Shown: one piece after another, positions 55,701 to 64,000 of the stretch
How positions within the stretch are numbered: the first letter of the stretch is position 1
How the letters are laid out: every line of letters starts with the position of its first letter
NCBI GenBank assembly: GCA_020635565.1
Contig: JACJZN010000007.1
Span: 186,001-250,000, forward strand
Length of the DNA stretch: 64,000 nucleotides
Reading direction: 5' to 3'
Source of the DNA: Flavobacteriales bacterium
GTDB lineage: Bacteria; Bacteroidota; Bacteroidia; Flavobacteriales_D; Parvicellaceae
Program-made: the position numbers and the translations under genes
The notes under the pieces: generated by a model
The model's input: only the letters and a program-made list of their open reading frames with translations
Told to the model about the DNA's origin: nothing
Database searches by the model: none

Positions 55701-58700
55701 CGGTATCCGTAGCAGACGGGATATAATTTGCGTTTAGCGTGGTGTTATTTGGTGAGAAGGATCCTGTACCAGAAGTAGACCAAATACCACCTCCTACATT
55801 TCCAACAATTCCATTTAAACTTACTGAAGCAATATCCGCACAAACAGTTCTATCAGTGCCAGCGTTCACAATAGGAGCAGGATTGAATGTGATGTTCATT
55901 ATATCCATGTACGTAGCACATAGACCATTGCCCGTAGTGGTAAGCGTTAAAGTTACCGAACCAGCAGCGGTATCTGCAGCAGACGGGATGTAACTAGCAT
56001 TAAGTGTTGTACTGTTAGGTGAGAACGACCCTGTACCAGAAGTCGACCATGTAGCTCCAGTAGCGTGCATGACAGTACCACTCAAGTTGACCGAAGCAAC
56101 ATCCGCACAAACAGTTTGATCAATCCCTGCATTTACTTTAGGAGTCGGGTTAATGGTAATGATCATTTGATCATTGTATGCATTACACAGTCCGTTCCCT
56201 GTAGTAGTGAGCGTTAAAGTTACCGAACCAGCAGCGGTATCCGCAGCAGAAGGAATGTAACTAGCATTAAGTGTAGTATTGTTAGGCGAGAACGTACCTG
56301 TTCCGGAAGTAGACCAATTTCCACCAGTAGCGTTGAAAATAGTACCAACCAAAGAAACACTTGCGGCATCCGCACAAATAGTTTGATCAGCACCTGCGTT
56401 GACTTTAGGAGCTGGATTAATGGTAATGATCATTTGATCGTTATAGGCATTACACAGTCCATTACCGGTAGTAGTAAGCGTTAAAGTTACCGAACCAGCA
56501 GCGGTATCCGCAGCAGACGGGATATAATTAGCATTCAGAGAAGTACTGTTAGGAAAGAACGTACCCGTACCAGAAGTAGACCACGTAGCTCCAGTAGCGT
56601 GCATCACGGTACCACTCAAGTTAACTGAAGTGGCATCCGCACAAATAGTTTGATCAGTCCCAGCATTGACTTTAGGAGCCGGGTTAATGGTAATGATCAT
56701 TTGATCGTTGTAGGCATTACACAGTCCGTTCCCCGTGGTAGTAAGCGTTAAAGTTACTGAACCAGCAGCAGTATCCGCAGCAGAAGGAATGTAATTAGCA
56801 TTAAGTGTAGTACTGTTAGGTGAGAATGTACCCATACCAGAAGTAGACCACGTAGCTCCAGTAGCGTGCATCACGGTACCACTCAAGTTAACTGAAGTGA
56901 CATCCGCACAAACAGTCTGATCAGTCCCAGCACTGACTTTAGGAGCTGGGTTAATGGTAATGATCATTTGATCATTGTAGGCATTACACAGTCCATTACC
57001 GGTAGTAGTAAGTGTTAAAGTTACCGAACCAGCAGCGGTATCCGCAGCAGACGGGATATAATTTGCGTTTAGCGTGGTGTTATTTGGTGAGAACGTACCC
57101 GTACCAGAAGTTGTCCAAATACCACCTCCTACATTTCCAACAGTTCCATTTAAACTTACTGAAGTAATATCCGCACAAACAGTTCTATCAGTGCCAGCGT
57201 TCACAATAGGAGCAGGATTGAATGTGATGTTCATTATATCCATGTACGTAGCACATAGACCATTGCCCGTAGTGGTAAGCGTTAAAGTTACCGAACCAGC
57301 AGCGGTATCTGCAGCAGACGGGATGTAACTAGCATTAAGTGTTGTACTGTTAGGCGAGAACGACCCTGTACCAGAAGTCGACCATGTAGCTCCAGTAGCG
57401 TGCATGACAGTACCACTCAAGTTGACCGAAGCAACATCCGCACAAACAGTTTGATCAATCCCTGCATTTACTTTAGGAGTCGAGTTAATGGTAATGATCA
57501 TTTGATCATTGTATGCATTACACAGTCCGTTCCCTGTAGTAGTGAGCGTTAAAGTTACCGAACCAGCAGCGGTATCCGCAGCAGAAGGAATGTAACTAGC
57601 ATTAAGTGTAGTATTGTTAGGCGAGAACGTACCTGTTCCGGAAGTAGACCAATTTCCACCAGTAGCGTTGAAAATAGTACCAACCAAAGAAACACTTGCG
57701 GCATCCGCACAAATAGTTTGATCAGCACCTGCGTTGACTTTAGGAGCTGGATTAATGGTAATGATCATTTGATCGTTATAGGCATTACACAGTCCGTTCC
57801 CTGTAGTAGTGAGCGTTAAAGTTACCGAACCAGCAGCGGTATCCGCAGCAGACGGGATATAATTAGCATTCAGAGAAGTACTGTTAGGTGAGAACGTACC
57901 CGTACCAGAAGTAGACCACGTAACTCCAGTAGCGTGCATCACGGTACCACTCAAGTTAACTGAAGTGGCATCCGCACAAATAGTTTGATCAGTCCCAGCA
58001 TTGACTTTAGGAGCCGGGTTAATGGTAATGATCATTTGATCGTTGTATGCATTACACAACCCGTTCCCCGTGGTAGTAAGCGTTAAAGTTACTGAACCAG
58101 CAGCAGTATCCGCAGCAGAAGGAATGTAATTAGCATTAAGTGTAGTACTGTTAGGTGAGAATGTACCCGTACCAGAAGTAGACCACGTAGCTCCAGTAGC
58201 GTGCATCACGGTACCACTCAAGTTAACTGAAGTGACATCCGCACAAACAGTCTGATCACTTCCAGCATTGACTTTAGGAGCCGGGTTAATGGTAATGATC
58301 ATTTGATCGTTGTAGGCATTACACAGTCCATTACCGGTAGTAGTAAGCGTTAAAGTTACCGAACCAGCAGCGGTATCCGCAGCAGAAGGGATATAATTTG
58401 CGTTTAGCGTGGTGTTATTTGGTGAGAATGTACCCGTACCAGAAGTTGTCCATTTTCCGCCACTGGCATTTGTTACTATACCATTTAAAGCAACGTTGAT
58501 GTCATCTGCACATATTGTTTGATCAGAGCCGGCATTTACAGTTGGTTTAGGGTTGATGGTAATGATCATTTGATCGGCATACGCTTGACATAATCCGTTT
58601 CCGGTAGTAGTAAGAGTCAGCGTAACCGCCCCGGCAGAGATATCCGCAGCAGAAGGGATATAAGTTGCGCCTAAATTGGAAGCAGAAGGAGAAAAAGTAC

Positions 58701-61700
58701 CAGTACCGTTTGAACTCCAGGAACCACCAGAGGCAACGGTCACAACCCCTGAAAGAGCGACTCCACTGGCATCCGCACAAATGATTTCATCACTTCCCGC
58801 GTTGACAGTCGGAATATCGGTAAGCGTAATAATAACCTGATCGTTATAGGCATTACAAGTTCCGTTTCCTGTAGTGGTTAACGTCAGTGTTACTGATCCA
58901 GATGTAGTATCGGCAGAAGACGGGATGTAATTAGCAGCGAGGTTAGTAGCAGAAGGGGAGAACGTACCCGTACCAGAAGTAGTCCAGATACCACCAGTAG
59001 CGGTAGTAACAGCACCAGCAAGAGCGATAGAAGCAACATCCTTACATGTAGAGATATCAGATCCAGCAGTAACAGTTGGTGCATTGGTAAAAGTAATGAC
59101 CATTTGATCATTGTAGGCCTGACACAGTCCATTACCAGTAGTAGTAAGCGTTAAAGTAACCGAACCAGCTGCAGTATCTGCAGCTGTAGGAATATAGTTA
59201 GCATTTAAAGTAGTGTTATTCGGGGAGAACGTACCTGTACCAGAAGTTGTCCATTTACCACCCGTTGCATTAGTAATGGTTCCGTTGAGTGAAACTGAAC
59301 CAATGTCACCACAAACAGTTCTATCCACCCCGGCATTCACGGTTGGTTTAGGATTGATGGTAATGATCATTTGATCGGTATACGCCTGACATAATCCGTT
59401 TCCAGTAGTAGTAAGAGTCAGTGTAATCACCCCGGCAGAGATATCCGCAGCAGAAGGGATATAAGTTGCGCCTAAATTGGAAGCAGAAGGAGAAAAAGTA
59501 CCAGTACCGTTTGAACTCCAGGTACCACCTGTGGCTACAGTCACAACTCCTGAAAGAGCGACTCCGCTGGCATCTGCACAAATGATCTCATCACTTCCCG
59601 CGTTGACAGTAGGAATATCAGTAAGGGTAATAATAACCTGATCGTTATAGGCATTACAAGTTCCGTTTCCTGTAGTAGTAAGTGTAAGCGTCACACCTCC
59701 CGCAGTAGTATCGGCAGAAGACGGGATGTAATTAGCAGCGAGGTTAGTAGCAGAAGGGGAGAACGTACCCGTACCAGAAGTAGTCCAGATACCACCAGTA
59801 GCGGTAGTAACAGCACCAGCAAGAGCGATAGAAGCAACATCCTTACATGTAGAGATATCAGATCCAGCAGTAACAGTTGGTGCATTGGTAAAAGTAATGA
59901 CCATTTGATCATTGTAGGCCTGACACAGTCCATTACCAGTAGTAGTAAGCGTTAAAGTAACCGAACCAGCGGCAGTATCTGCAGCAGTAGGAATATAGTT
60001 AGCATTTAAAGTAGTGTTATTCGGGGAGAACGTACCTGTACCAGAAGTTGTCCATTTACCACCCGTTGCATTAGTAATGGTTCCGTTGAGTGAAACTGAA
60101 CCAATGTCACCACAAACAGTTCTATCCACCCCGGCATTCACGGTTGGTTTAGGATTGATGGTAATGATCATTTGATCGGTATACGCCTGACACAGTCCAT
60201 TACCCGTAGTAGTAAGAGTCAGTGTTACCGTTCCTGCAGAGATATCCGCAGCAGAAGGGATATAAGTTGCGCCTAAATTGGAAGCAGAAGGAGAAAAAGT
60301 ACCAGTACCGTTTGAACTCCAGGTACCACCTGTGGCTACAGTCACAACTCCGGAAAGAGCGACTCCGCTGGCATCTGCACAAATGATTTCATCACTTCCC
60401 GCGTTGACAGTAGGAATATCAGTAAGGGTAACAATAACCTGATCGTTATAGGCATTACAAGTTCCGTTTCCTGTAGTGGTTAACGTCAGTGTTACTGATC
60501 CAGATGTAGTATCGGCAGAAGACGGGATGTAATTAGCAGCGAGGTTAGTAGCAGAAGGGGAGAACGTACCCGTACCAGAAGTAGTCCAGATACCACCAGT
60601 AGCGGTAGTAACAGCACCAGCAAGAGCGATAGAAGCAACATCTTTACAAGTTGTAATGTCGTTACCGGCAGTTACTGTGGGAGCGTTGGTAAGAGTAATA
60701 ATCAGATTATCGGAGTAATTTGAACATCCAGGAGAGCTAACTGTCAGCGTTAGCGTAACACTACCGTTGGCTGTATCAGCGTTACTAGGTAGATAATTGA
60801 TATCTTCTGTTGAAGAATTAGGCAAGAAAGTTCCAGAACCACTAGAAGCCCATAAAAAGCCTGTAGCATTTGAAGTGGTCAGATTAATTGAAATACTCCC
60901 AACATCGGAGCATCTAGTTAGGTTAGAACCGACATTAACTTTAGGAGCAGCATAAAATGTAATTGACATTTGGTCATTGTATGCATTACAAGTCCCGTTG
61001 CCAGTGGTCGTTAGGGTTAAAGTAACATTACCAGTTGCGGTATCAAGTGCACTAGGAATGTAATTGGCTGTAAGTGTAGTTGCGTTTGGACTAAAAGTTC
61101 CAGTTCCAGATGTAGTCCAGATTCCTCCAGTTGCTGTCGTTACGATTCCACCTAAGTTTACTGAAGCTACATCGGCACAAACCGTTTGATCATTACCAGC
61201 ATTAACTGTTGGTATTGGAGTAAATGTGATTTGTACAATATCGGAGACTGCATTACATGCACCTGTTGATGTAGTAGTCAGAGTTAAGGTGATTGTTCCA
61301 GCAGCTATATCTGCAGCATTTGGAGTGTAAGTTGTATTTGGGTTATTGATATTACCAAAGGTTCCATTACCTCCAGACCATACAACTCCACCTGCATTCG
61401 TGAAATTACCACTAAGAGAAAGACTACCAACATCACCACATACAACCTGATTAGGTCCGGCATCAATTGTGGGTGCTGGTTCAATGATAATGGATACGTC
61501 ATCGCTTTCAGCCGGGCATCCATCGTTCCCTGTAGTAGTCAAAGTCAAGGTAACTGTTCCAGCAATAATCTCTGCTGGAGTAGGGGTGTAATTGAGTGTT
61601 AATGAACTGTCGTTCGGAGAGTAGGTTCCATTTCCTCCAGACCAAATACCGCCATCGGCAACATTTACTGAACCTGTAAGGGTAGCTGTTGGTAGATTAG

Positions 61701-62133
61701 TACAACTATTCGCATCTGCACCTGCATTCACTGATATCGGACTTAAATGAGCAGTTACCACAACTGTATCCAGAACCGTAGGGCAATTAGTTGTGTCAAA
61801 TACTTCTACCCAGTATGTTCCAACTCCAACATCAATGGATTGAGTGGTTTCTCCGGTACTCCACTGGTAAGTATAAGGCGGTGCACCACCTGAAGCATTA
61901 GCAGTAATAGTCGTGTTTGTACCCCCAAAACAAACCACCGGAAAGTGAGGGAGAATATCTACTTCTTTATCTGAAACGAAGTATACTCTTACTGTATCTC
62001 TTAATCTTGCTGTATCACAAAGAGTATGTTCTCTATATCCACTTACTTCAAAATCAATAAAAGAAGGGTATCCCGGCCCAGTTACTATAATGTCAACGGA
62101 GTCACAACCTGAAGTACAACTCATATAGTCCAA
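52795..62133 (-). CDS. giant repeat adhesin, body after in-frame stop (SprB-like, CHU_C-terminated)
   Basis: About 3112 codons, open without stop. It starts in frame nine codons after a TGA that ends the N-terminal part (62161-62718), so both halves form one gene interrupted by a single stop. It has about 28 beta-sandwich repeats of 85-89 residues (pattern VNAGxDQTxCAD, W.TSGTGTFSPN, NYIPSAADTAAGSVTLTLT), then about five PKD-like domains (53.3-54.3 kb), and a CHU_C terminus with FSPNADGLNDVF, IYNNWGKLI and GVYIYIYKVMTEDG. There is no signal peptide of its own, so without read-through or correction it would not be exported. A surface adhesin of the SprB type, possibly for gliding or attachment. 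Confidence 0.85.
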   Translation of the reverse strand: MDYMSCTSGCDSVDIIVTGPGYPSFIDFEVSGYREHTLCDTARLRDTVRVYFVSDKEVDILPHFPVVCFGGTNTTITANASGGAPPYTYQWSTGETTQSIDVGVGTYWVEVFDTTNCPTVLDTVVVTAHLSPISVNAGADANSCTNLPTATLTGSVNVADGGIWSGGNGTYSPNDSSLTLNYTPTPAEIIAGTVTLTLTTTGNDGCPAESDDVSIIIEPAPTIDAGPNQVVCGDVGSLSLSGNFTNAGGVVWSGGNGTFGNINNPNTTYTPNAADIAAGTITLTLTTTSTGACNAVSDIVQITFTPIPTVNAGNDQTVCADVASVNLGGIVTTATGGIWTTSGTGTFSPNATTLTANYIPSALDTATGNVTLTLTTTGNGTCNAYNDQMSITFYAAPKVNVGSNLTRCSDVGSISINLTTSNATGFLWASSGSGTFLPNSSTEDINYLPSNADTANGSVTLTLTVSSPGCSNYSDNLIITLTNAPTVTAGNDITTCKDVASIALAGAVTTATGGIWTTSGTGTFSPSATNLAANYIPSSADTTSGSVTLTLTTTGNGTCNAYNDQVIVTLTDIPTVNAGSDEIICADASGVALSGVVTVATGGTWSSNGTGTFSPSASNLGATYIPSAADISAGTVTLTLTTTGNGLCQAYTDQMIITINPKPTVNAGVDRTVCGDIGSVSLNGTITNATGGKWTTSGTGTFSPNNTTLNANYIPTAADTAAGSVTLTLTTTGNGLCQAYNDQMVITFTNAPTVTAGSDISTCKDVASIALAGAVTTATGGIWTTSGTGTFSPSATNLAANYIPSSADTTAGGVTLTLTTTGNGTCNAYNDQVIITLTDIPTVNAGSDEIICADASGVALSGVVTVATGGTWSSNGTGTFSPSASNLGATYIPSAADISAGVITLTLTTTGNGLCQAYTDQMIITINPKPTVNAGVDRTVCGDIGSVSLNGTITNATGGKWTTSGTGTFSPNNTTLNANYIPTAADTAAGSVTLTLTTTGNGLCQAYNDQMVITFTNAPTVTAGSDISTCKDVASIALAGAVTTATGGIWTTSGTGTFSPSATNLAANYIPSSADTTSGSVTLTLTTTGNGTCNAYNDQVIITLTDIPTVNAGSDEIICADASGVALSGVVTVASGGSWSSNGTGTFSPSASNLGATYIPSAADISAGAVTLTLTTTGNGLCQAYADQMIITINPKPTVNAGSDQTICADDINVALNGIVTNASGGKWTTSGTGTFSPNNTTLNANYIPSAADTAAGSVTLTLTTTGNGLCNAYNDQMIITINPAPKVNAGSDQTVCADVTSVNLSGTVMHATGATWSTSGTGTFSPNSTTLNANYIPSAADTAAGSVTLTLTTTGNGLCNAYNDQMIITINPAPKVNAGTDQTICADATSVNLSGTVMHATGVTWSTSGTGTFSPNSTSLNANYIPSAADTAAGSVTLTLTTTGNGLCNAYNDQMIITINPAPKVNAGADQTICADAASVSLVGTIFNATGGNWSTSGTGTFSPNNTTLNASYIPSAADTAAGSVTLTLTTTGNGLCNAYNDQMIITINSTPKVNAGIDQTVCADVASVNLSGTVMHATGATWSTSGTGSFSPNSTTLNASYIPSAADTAAGSVTLTLTTTGNGLCATYMDIMNITFNPAPIVNAGTDRTVCADITSVSLNGTVGNVGGGIWTTSGTGTFSPNNTTLNANYIPSAADTAAGSVTLTLTTTGNGLCNAYNDQMIITINPAPKVSAGTDQTVCADVTSVNLSGTVMHATGATWSTSGMGTFSPNSTTLNANYIPSAADTAAGSVTLTLTTTGNGLCNAYNDQMIITINPAPKVNAGTDQTICADATSVNLSGTVMHATGATWSTSGTGTFFPNSTSLNANYIPSAADTAAGSVTLTLTTTGNGLCNAYNDQMIITINPAPKVNAGADQTICADAASVSLVGTIFNATGGNWSTSGTGTFSPNNTTLNASYIPSAADTAAGSVTLTLTTTGNGLCNAYNDQMIITINPTPKVNAGIDQTVCADVASVNLSGTVMHATGATWSTSGTGSFSPNSTTLNASYIPSAADTAAGSVTLTLTTTGNGLCATYMDIMNITFNPAPIVNAGTDRTVCADIASVSLNGIVGNVGGGIWSTSGTGSFSPNNTTLNANYIPSATDTAAGSVTLTLTTTGNGLCNAYNDQMIITLTNAPTVNAGSDVTICRDIASIPLLGSVTTATGGIWSTSGSGTFNPNNTSLSSSYIPSSADTTAGGVILTLTTTGNGQCKVYSDNVIVTLTNTPVVHAGNDQTVCADILGVSLAGGIQIAAGGIWSSNGTGSFSPSATALNATYIPSAIDTASGSVTLTLTSTGNGSCLAYDDQLTIDINPAPKSFAGNDTSICITNPNVPLSGSVFNAAGGKWTTSGSGTFTPSNTSLNATYNPSAADQAGGTIYLVLTTTGNGLCNPVKDTLVLTITPLNITVFAGNDTLVCGDDYLALDGQFGGAQGAIWTSLGDGNFGNDSINTSANYYFGPADTVANQVELVLTTTGNGGCLAQRDTIVIDIQDPLELTLTAADSTCRNGMEFFVSSGTSTGTGFWSTNGDGSFTNPNSLSTIYTSGTTDTTQNGITLYFTTQNNGVCSALTDSLFITYVDAPTVDFSFNSACLNDETIFTDNSSAIGGIVNWNWTFDDTLISTVQNSSLTFDDFGTHTVELMVESGYGCKDSLTQSVTVHPLPIPSFTENASCYVDSVTIVDASTIATGANIDWEWDVYNVSSGSGPYITVAFDSAGTYSFELIVTSDFGCEDTIVGSLDVRPNPIAAFNADSVCLNDSTYFVDQSTVEFGFIETWEWDFGNNTDSVQNPNNLFSTDGNHEVTLIVTSNIGCSDTLVQTIVINPLPNTTFSYQGFCEEDDVMFFDETTINIGSVNSWQWTLGSSTSFDQNPTYGFGSQGNYDVTLITGSNLGCYDTTTQTITISPNPTAEFSLSPSVTQILDDVNFTDQSIDATQWYWDFGDTLGYSTDQDPTYAYNDFGQYTIQLTIENQFGCTDSVSHSIMVKQPPLAPSGFSPNADGLNDVFNLLGGYFIEFQLDIYNNWGKLIHTTTDPTEGWDGTHKGVDQPMGVYIYIYKVMTEDGVEYTGHGDVTLMR
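55788..58457 (-). repeat. two near-identical 1335-bp direct repeats (5 x 267 bp)
   Basis: The sequence at about 55800-57122 recurs 1335 bases further on. Over a 300-base stretch compared by eye (55921 onward with 57256 onward) only about two bases differ. 1335 is five adhesin repeats of 89 codons, so the reading frame is kept. Boundaries are approximate. Confidence 0.8.
58280..60690 (-). repeat. 801-bp higher-order repeats (3 x 267 bp) in the adhesin
   Basis: Three consecutive copies of a three-module unit (openings TVTAG, TVNAGSDE, TVNAGVD). Matching points at 59340 and 60141 give an 801-base period. The copies differ by few bases; the last copy has a different third module. Boundaries are approximate. 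Confidence 0.75.
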
Positions 62134-62160
62134 ATAGGCAGAATCAAAAGGAATCGGAGC

Positions 62161-62718
62161 TCACTCTATAGTTGATTCTTCATATCCGATTGTATAGATC
62201 AATCCCTGACAACCGTCTGAAACAGTAATAGGAGGAGAAACGGTTGGTTCCTGAAGCGATACGATTTCATAAACATTGGTATTGTTTCCGGGTTTACAAA
62301 AGGTAATTCTATGAGGACCAACACCATCTAGACACAAAGTGTCACCAATTTGAGTAGGATTAGCACATCCAATTTCATAAAACAGAGCTCCTGACGGAAG
62401 CGCTCCTGAAATTAAATTGATCTGAATTCCGCTTGAACCGGCATCCAAAGTAATGTTAAATTCAACACATCTATCTGAACTTGAGGCGGCACAACAGTGT
62501 CCGTCTCTTGCAATGGGTGGGCTATGCCAGATGCTATCTGGAGCCCCAGTCATATCAATAGTAAAAGTTGGTGTAGAAGGATCACAAGCCTGACCATAAC
62601 TTAAGTTAGTCAGAGCAGACAATGAAAGGATCATCAGGATCGTATAAACGAACCGCTGTGTTGACAGGAAGGTCTGCCTGAAAGGCAACAGAATAGTTAT
62701 TAGTTTAGCCGGCAACAT
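62161..62718 (-). CDS. N-terminal part of the giant adhesin, ended by in-frame TGA
   Basis: 185 codons from the ATG at 62718; a TTG six codons upstream falls inside the promoter element. The long signal peptide ends LSYGQ. The mature part (ACDPSTPTFTIDMTG, CVEFNITLDAGSSGIQINL, GALFYEIGCANP, GPHRITFCKPGNNTNVYEI) is the cysteine-rich N-terminal domain typical of CHU_C-type giant adhesins. It ends EESTIE followed by TGA (62161-62163), then nine in-frame codons lead into the body at 62133. The TGA stands where a TGG (Trp) would continue the domain, inferred. Confidence 0.8.
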   Translation of the reverse strand: MLPAKLITILLPFRQTFLSTQRFVYTILMILSLSALTNLSYGQACDPSTPTFTIDMTGAPDSIWHSPPIARDGHCCAASSSDRCVEFNITLDAGSSGIQINLISGALPSGALFYEIGCANPTQIGDTLCLDGVGPHRITFCKPGNNTNVYEIVSLQEPTVSPPITVSDGCQGLIYTIGYEESTIE

Positions 62719-62733
62719 ATAAATTTGCTGCGG

Positions 62734-62741
62734 CAAAAGTA
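62734..62741 (-). promoter_or_regulatory. putative -7 element of the adhesin operon
   Basis: Reads TACTTTTG on the minus strand, an exact TAnnTTTG match 15 bases upstream of the adhesin ATG at 62718. Confidence 0.5.
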
Positions 62742-62811
62742 GAACATTTTTTTCTAGTTTAATATTTATAGCAAAAAAGTTGGGTTTTGTCTTAATCTTT
62801 AAGGATTAAGT

Positions 62812-64000
62812 CTATCCTAACCATCCTTCTCTATCTAATGTTCTGTAATTAATGGCTTCAGCAATATGTTGAGCTTTAATTGATTCACTGTTGTCGAGAT
62901 CGGCAATAGTCCTGGCAACTTTAAATATTCTTCCGTAGGATCTTGCGGATAGCCCAAGTTTTTCCATGGCATTTTTCATTAATGCTTCTCCGGCATTATC
63001 AATTTGACAATATTGTTTTACCAATTTAGGAGTAAGTTGTGCGTTGCTATGAATACCATTCAAACCCTTAAAACGGATCTCCTGAATTTTTCTGGCTGAT
63101 AAAACTCTTTCTCTGATCTGATTAGAGGTCTCTCCTTCCTTTTTGTCTGCAAGCTTTTCATAAGGTACGGGCTGAACTTCAATGTGAAGATCGATTCGAT
63201 CCATCAATGGACCGGATATTTTAGCCAGATATCTTCTGATAACATGTTCTGGATCACCATTCAGATTATTTGGGTCGTAAAAATCTCCGCTTGGTGAAGG
63301 ATTCATGGAAGCAATCAACATAAAATTAGCGGGATAATCTACGGTAATCTTTGCCCGGGAAATGGTAACAACTCTGTCTTCCAATGGTTGTCTTAACACC
63401 TCCAGAACCTGCCTTTTGAACTCTGGCAACTCATCTAGAAATAGAATGCCGTTATGTGCTAGAGAAATCTCGCCTGGCTTTGGATTGCTTCCTCCACCGA
63501 CCAAGGCAACATCAGAACATGAATGGTGTGGCCCCCTGAAAGGACGTTGTGTTACTAATCCTTCACTTGACACCAGCATTCCGGCAACGGAGTGGATTTT
63601 GGTTGTTTCCAATGCTTCTTCAAGTGTAAGTGGAGGAAGGATGGTTGGAATTCTTTTAGATAACATCGTTTTACCAGATCCTGGTGGCCCTATCATAATC
63701 GCATTGTGCCCCCCTGCTGCTGCAATTTCCAGCGCTCTTTTGACGTTTTCCTGTCCTTTAACATCTGCAAAGTCCAACCCTTCAAACCCTGATTCGTATT
63801 TAAACAGTTCATTAGCATCGATCGATAGTGGCTTTAACGTTGAGGCGCCATTAAAGAAGTCAATAACCTCTTTAATATTGTTGGCTCCATATACTTCGAA
63901 CCCATCAACAATTGCTGCTTCCTTTGCATTTTGATAAGGTAGAATGACTCCTTTAAAGCCTTCTTGTTTCCCTTTCATAGCTATGGGTAGCGCTCCTTTT
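62812..64000 (-). CDS. comM: YifB/ComM-family Mg chelatase-like AAA ATPase, 5' end outside window
   Basis: At least 395 codons are present; the frame stays open to the right edge (KGALPIA precedes an internal ATG at 63978), so about 115 N-terminal residues lie beyond it. Motifs: GVILPYQNAKEAAIV, Walker A IGPPGSGKTMLSKRI, FRGPHHSCSDVALVGGG, Walker B GILFLDELPEF, LIASMNPSPSG, and the C-terminal GLSARSYGRIFKVARTIADL with YRTLDREGWLG. ComM is a helicase of branch migration during natural transformation. A weak hairpin (62791-62810) lies directly after the stop. It is upstream of and co-directional with the adhesin operon. Confidence 0.95.
   Translation of the reverse strand, partial: KGALPIAMKGKQEGFKGVILPYQNAKEAAIVDGFEVYGANNIKEVIDFFNGASTLKPLSIDANELFKYESGFEGLDFADVKGQENVKRALEIAAAGGHNAIMIGPPGSGKTMLSKRIPTILPPLTLEEALETTKIHSVAGMLVSSEGLVTQRPFRGPHHSCSDVALVGGGSNPKPGEISLAHNGILFLDELPEFKRQVLEVLRQPLEDRVVTISRAKITVDYPANFMLIASMNPSPSGDFYDPNNLNGDPEHVIRRYLAKISGPLMDRIDLHIEVQPVPYEKLADKKEGETSNQIRERVLSARKIQEIRFKGLNGIHSNAQLTPKLVKQYCQIDNAGEALMKNAMEKLGLSARSYGRIFKVARTIADLDNSESIKAQHIAEAINYRTLDREGWLG

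Noticed and set aside
58547..60382. Cysteine-rich short ORFs overlapping the adhesin repeats
   Set aside because: They recur with each repeat as alternative-frame shadows of the coding modules and have no independent start or promoter signals.
54700..61700. CRISPR or satellite array
   Set aside because: The repeats are protein-coding 267-bp modules in one open frame, not short palindromic repeats with unique spacers.
62161..62163. Selenocysteine or reassigned TGA as explanation for the adhesin stop
   Set aside because: No selenocysteine-type gene context or obvious insertion-element hairpin is seen after the TGA, and TGA ends several ordinary genes in the window (12930, 28962, 32307).
62812..64000. 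N-terminally truncated comM
   Set aside because: The frame continues to the window edge; the missing part is simply outside.

Overview
The window comes from a member of the Bacteroidota, most likely a free-living Flavobacteriales bacterium (Crocinitomicaceae/Cryomorphaceae-like; the family is a guess). The evidence is the low-GC sequence, the near absence of Shine-Dalgarno sites, promoters of the Bacteroidota TAnnTTTG type in front of most transcription units, several secreted proteins ending in type IX secretion (T9SS) sorting domains, a CHU_C-terminated giant adhesin beside a PorP/SprF protein, an LpxC-FabZ fusion, and atpD-atpC standing apart from other ATP synthase genes.

Layout. 1-3.8 kb: envelope proteins, then thyA and folA with a small lipoprotein between them. 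3.9-9.5 kb: secreted M14 carboxypeptidase, a convergent DUF4920 lipoprotein, an orphan histidine kinase and gpmI. 9.6-16.1 kb: an apparent six-gene operon joining a SiaA/SiaB/SiaC-type partner-switching module (TPR-PAS-SpoIIE phosphatase, SiaB-like kinase, SiaC/DUF1987 phosphoprotein) to lpxD, lpxC-fabZ and lpxA. 16.2-24.3 kb: a 1794-residue barrel/Ig-like/TPR protein, a DUF6265-like lipoprotein and a tandemly duplicated GldK-like protein. 24.3-25.5 kb: an XRE-S24 repressor and a thioesterase. 25.5-31.7 kb: two secreted proteins and a LytTR two-component system, lying between two related copies of a tRNA-Arg 3'-end sequence. 31.8-42.3 kb: housekeeping and envelope genes (M48 protease, clpS, terB-like, EEP nuclease, CNNM/CBS protein, FkbM methyltransferase, atpDC, acs). 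42.4-49.6 kb: three tandem T9SS-secreted paralogues with mosaic 3' ends. 49.7-62.7 kb: a minus-strand operon of a giant repeat adhesin, a PorP/SprF protein and an OmpA-family protein. The right edge holds most of comM.

Most notable: the adhesin reading frame is interrupted by a single in-frame TGA after its N-terminal domain, yet about 9.3 kb downstream stays open. Its 267-bp repeats are arranged in 801-bp and 1335-bp higher-order units. The Sia-like module sits directly upstream of lipid A genes with no cyclase nearby. The three secreted paralogues show block-wise sequence exchange. All functional calls are from reading the sequence; no database search was run.
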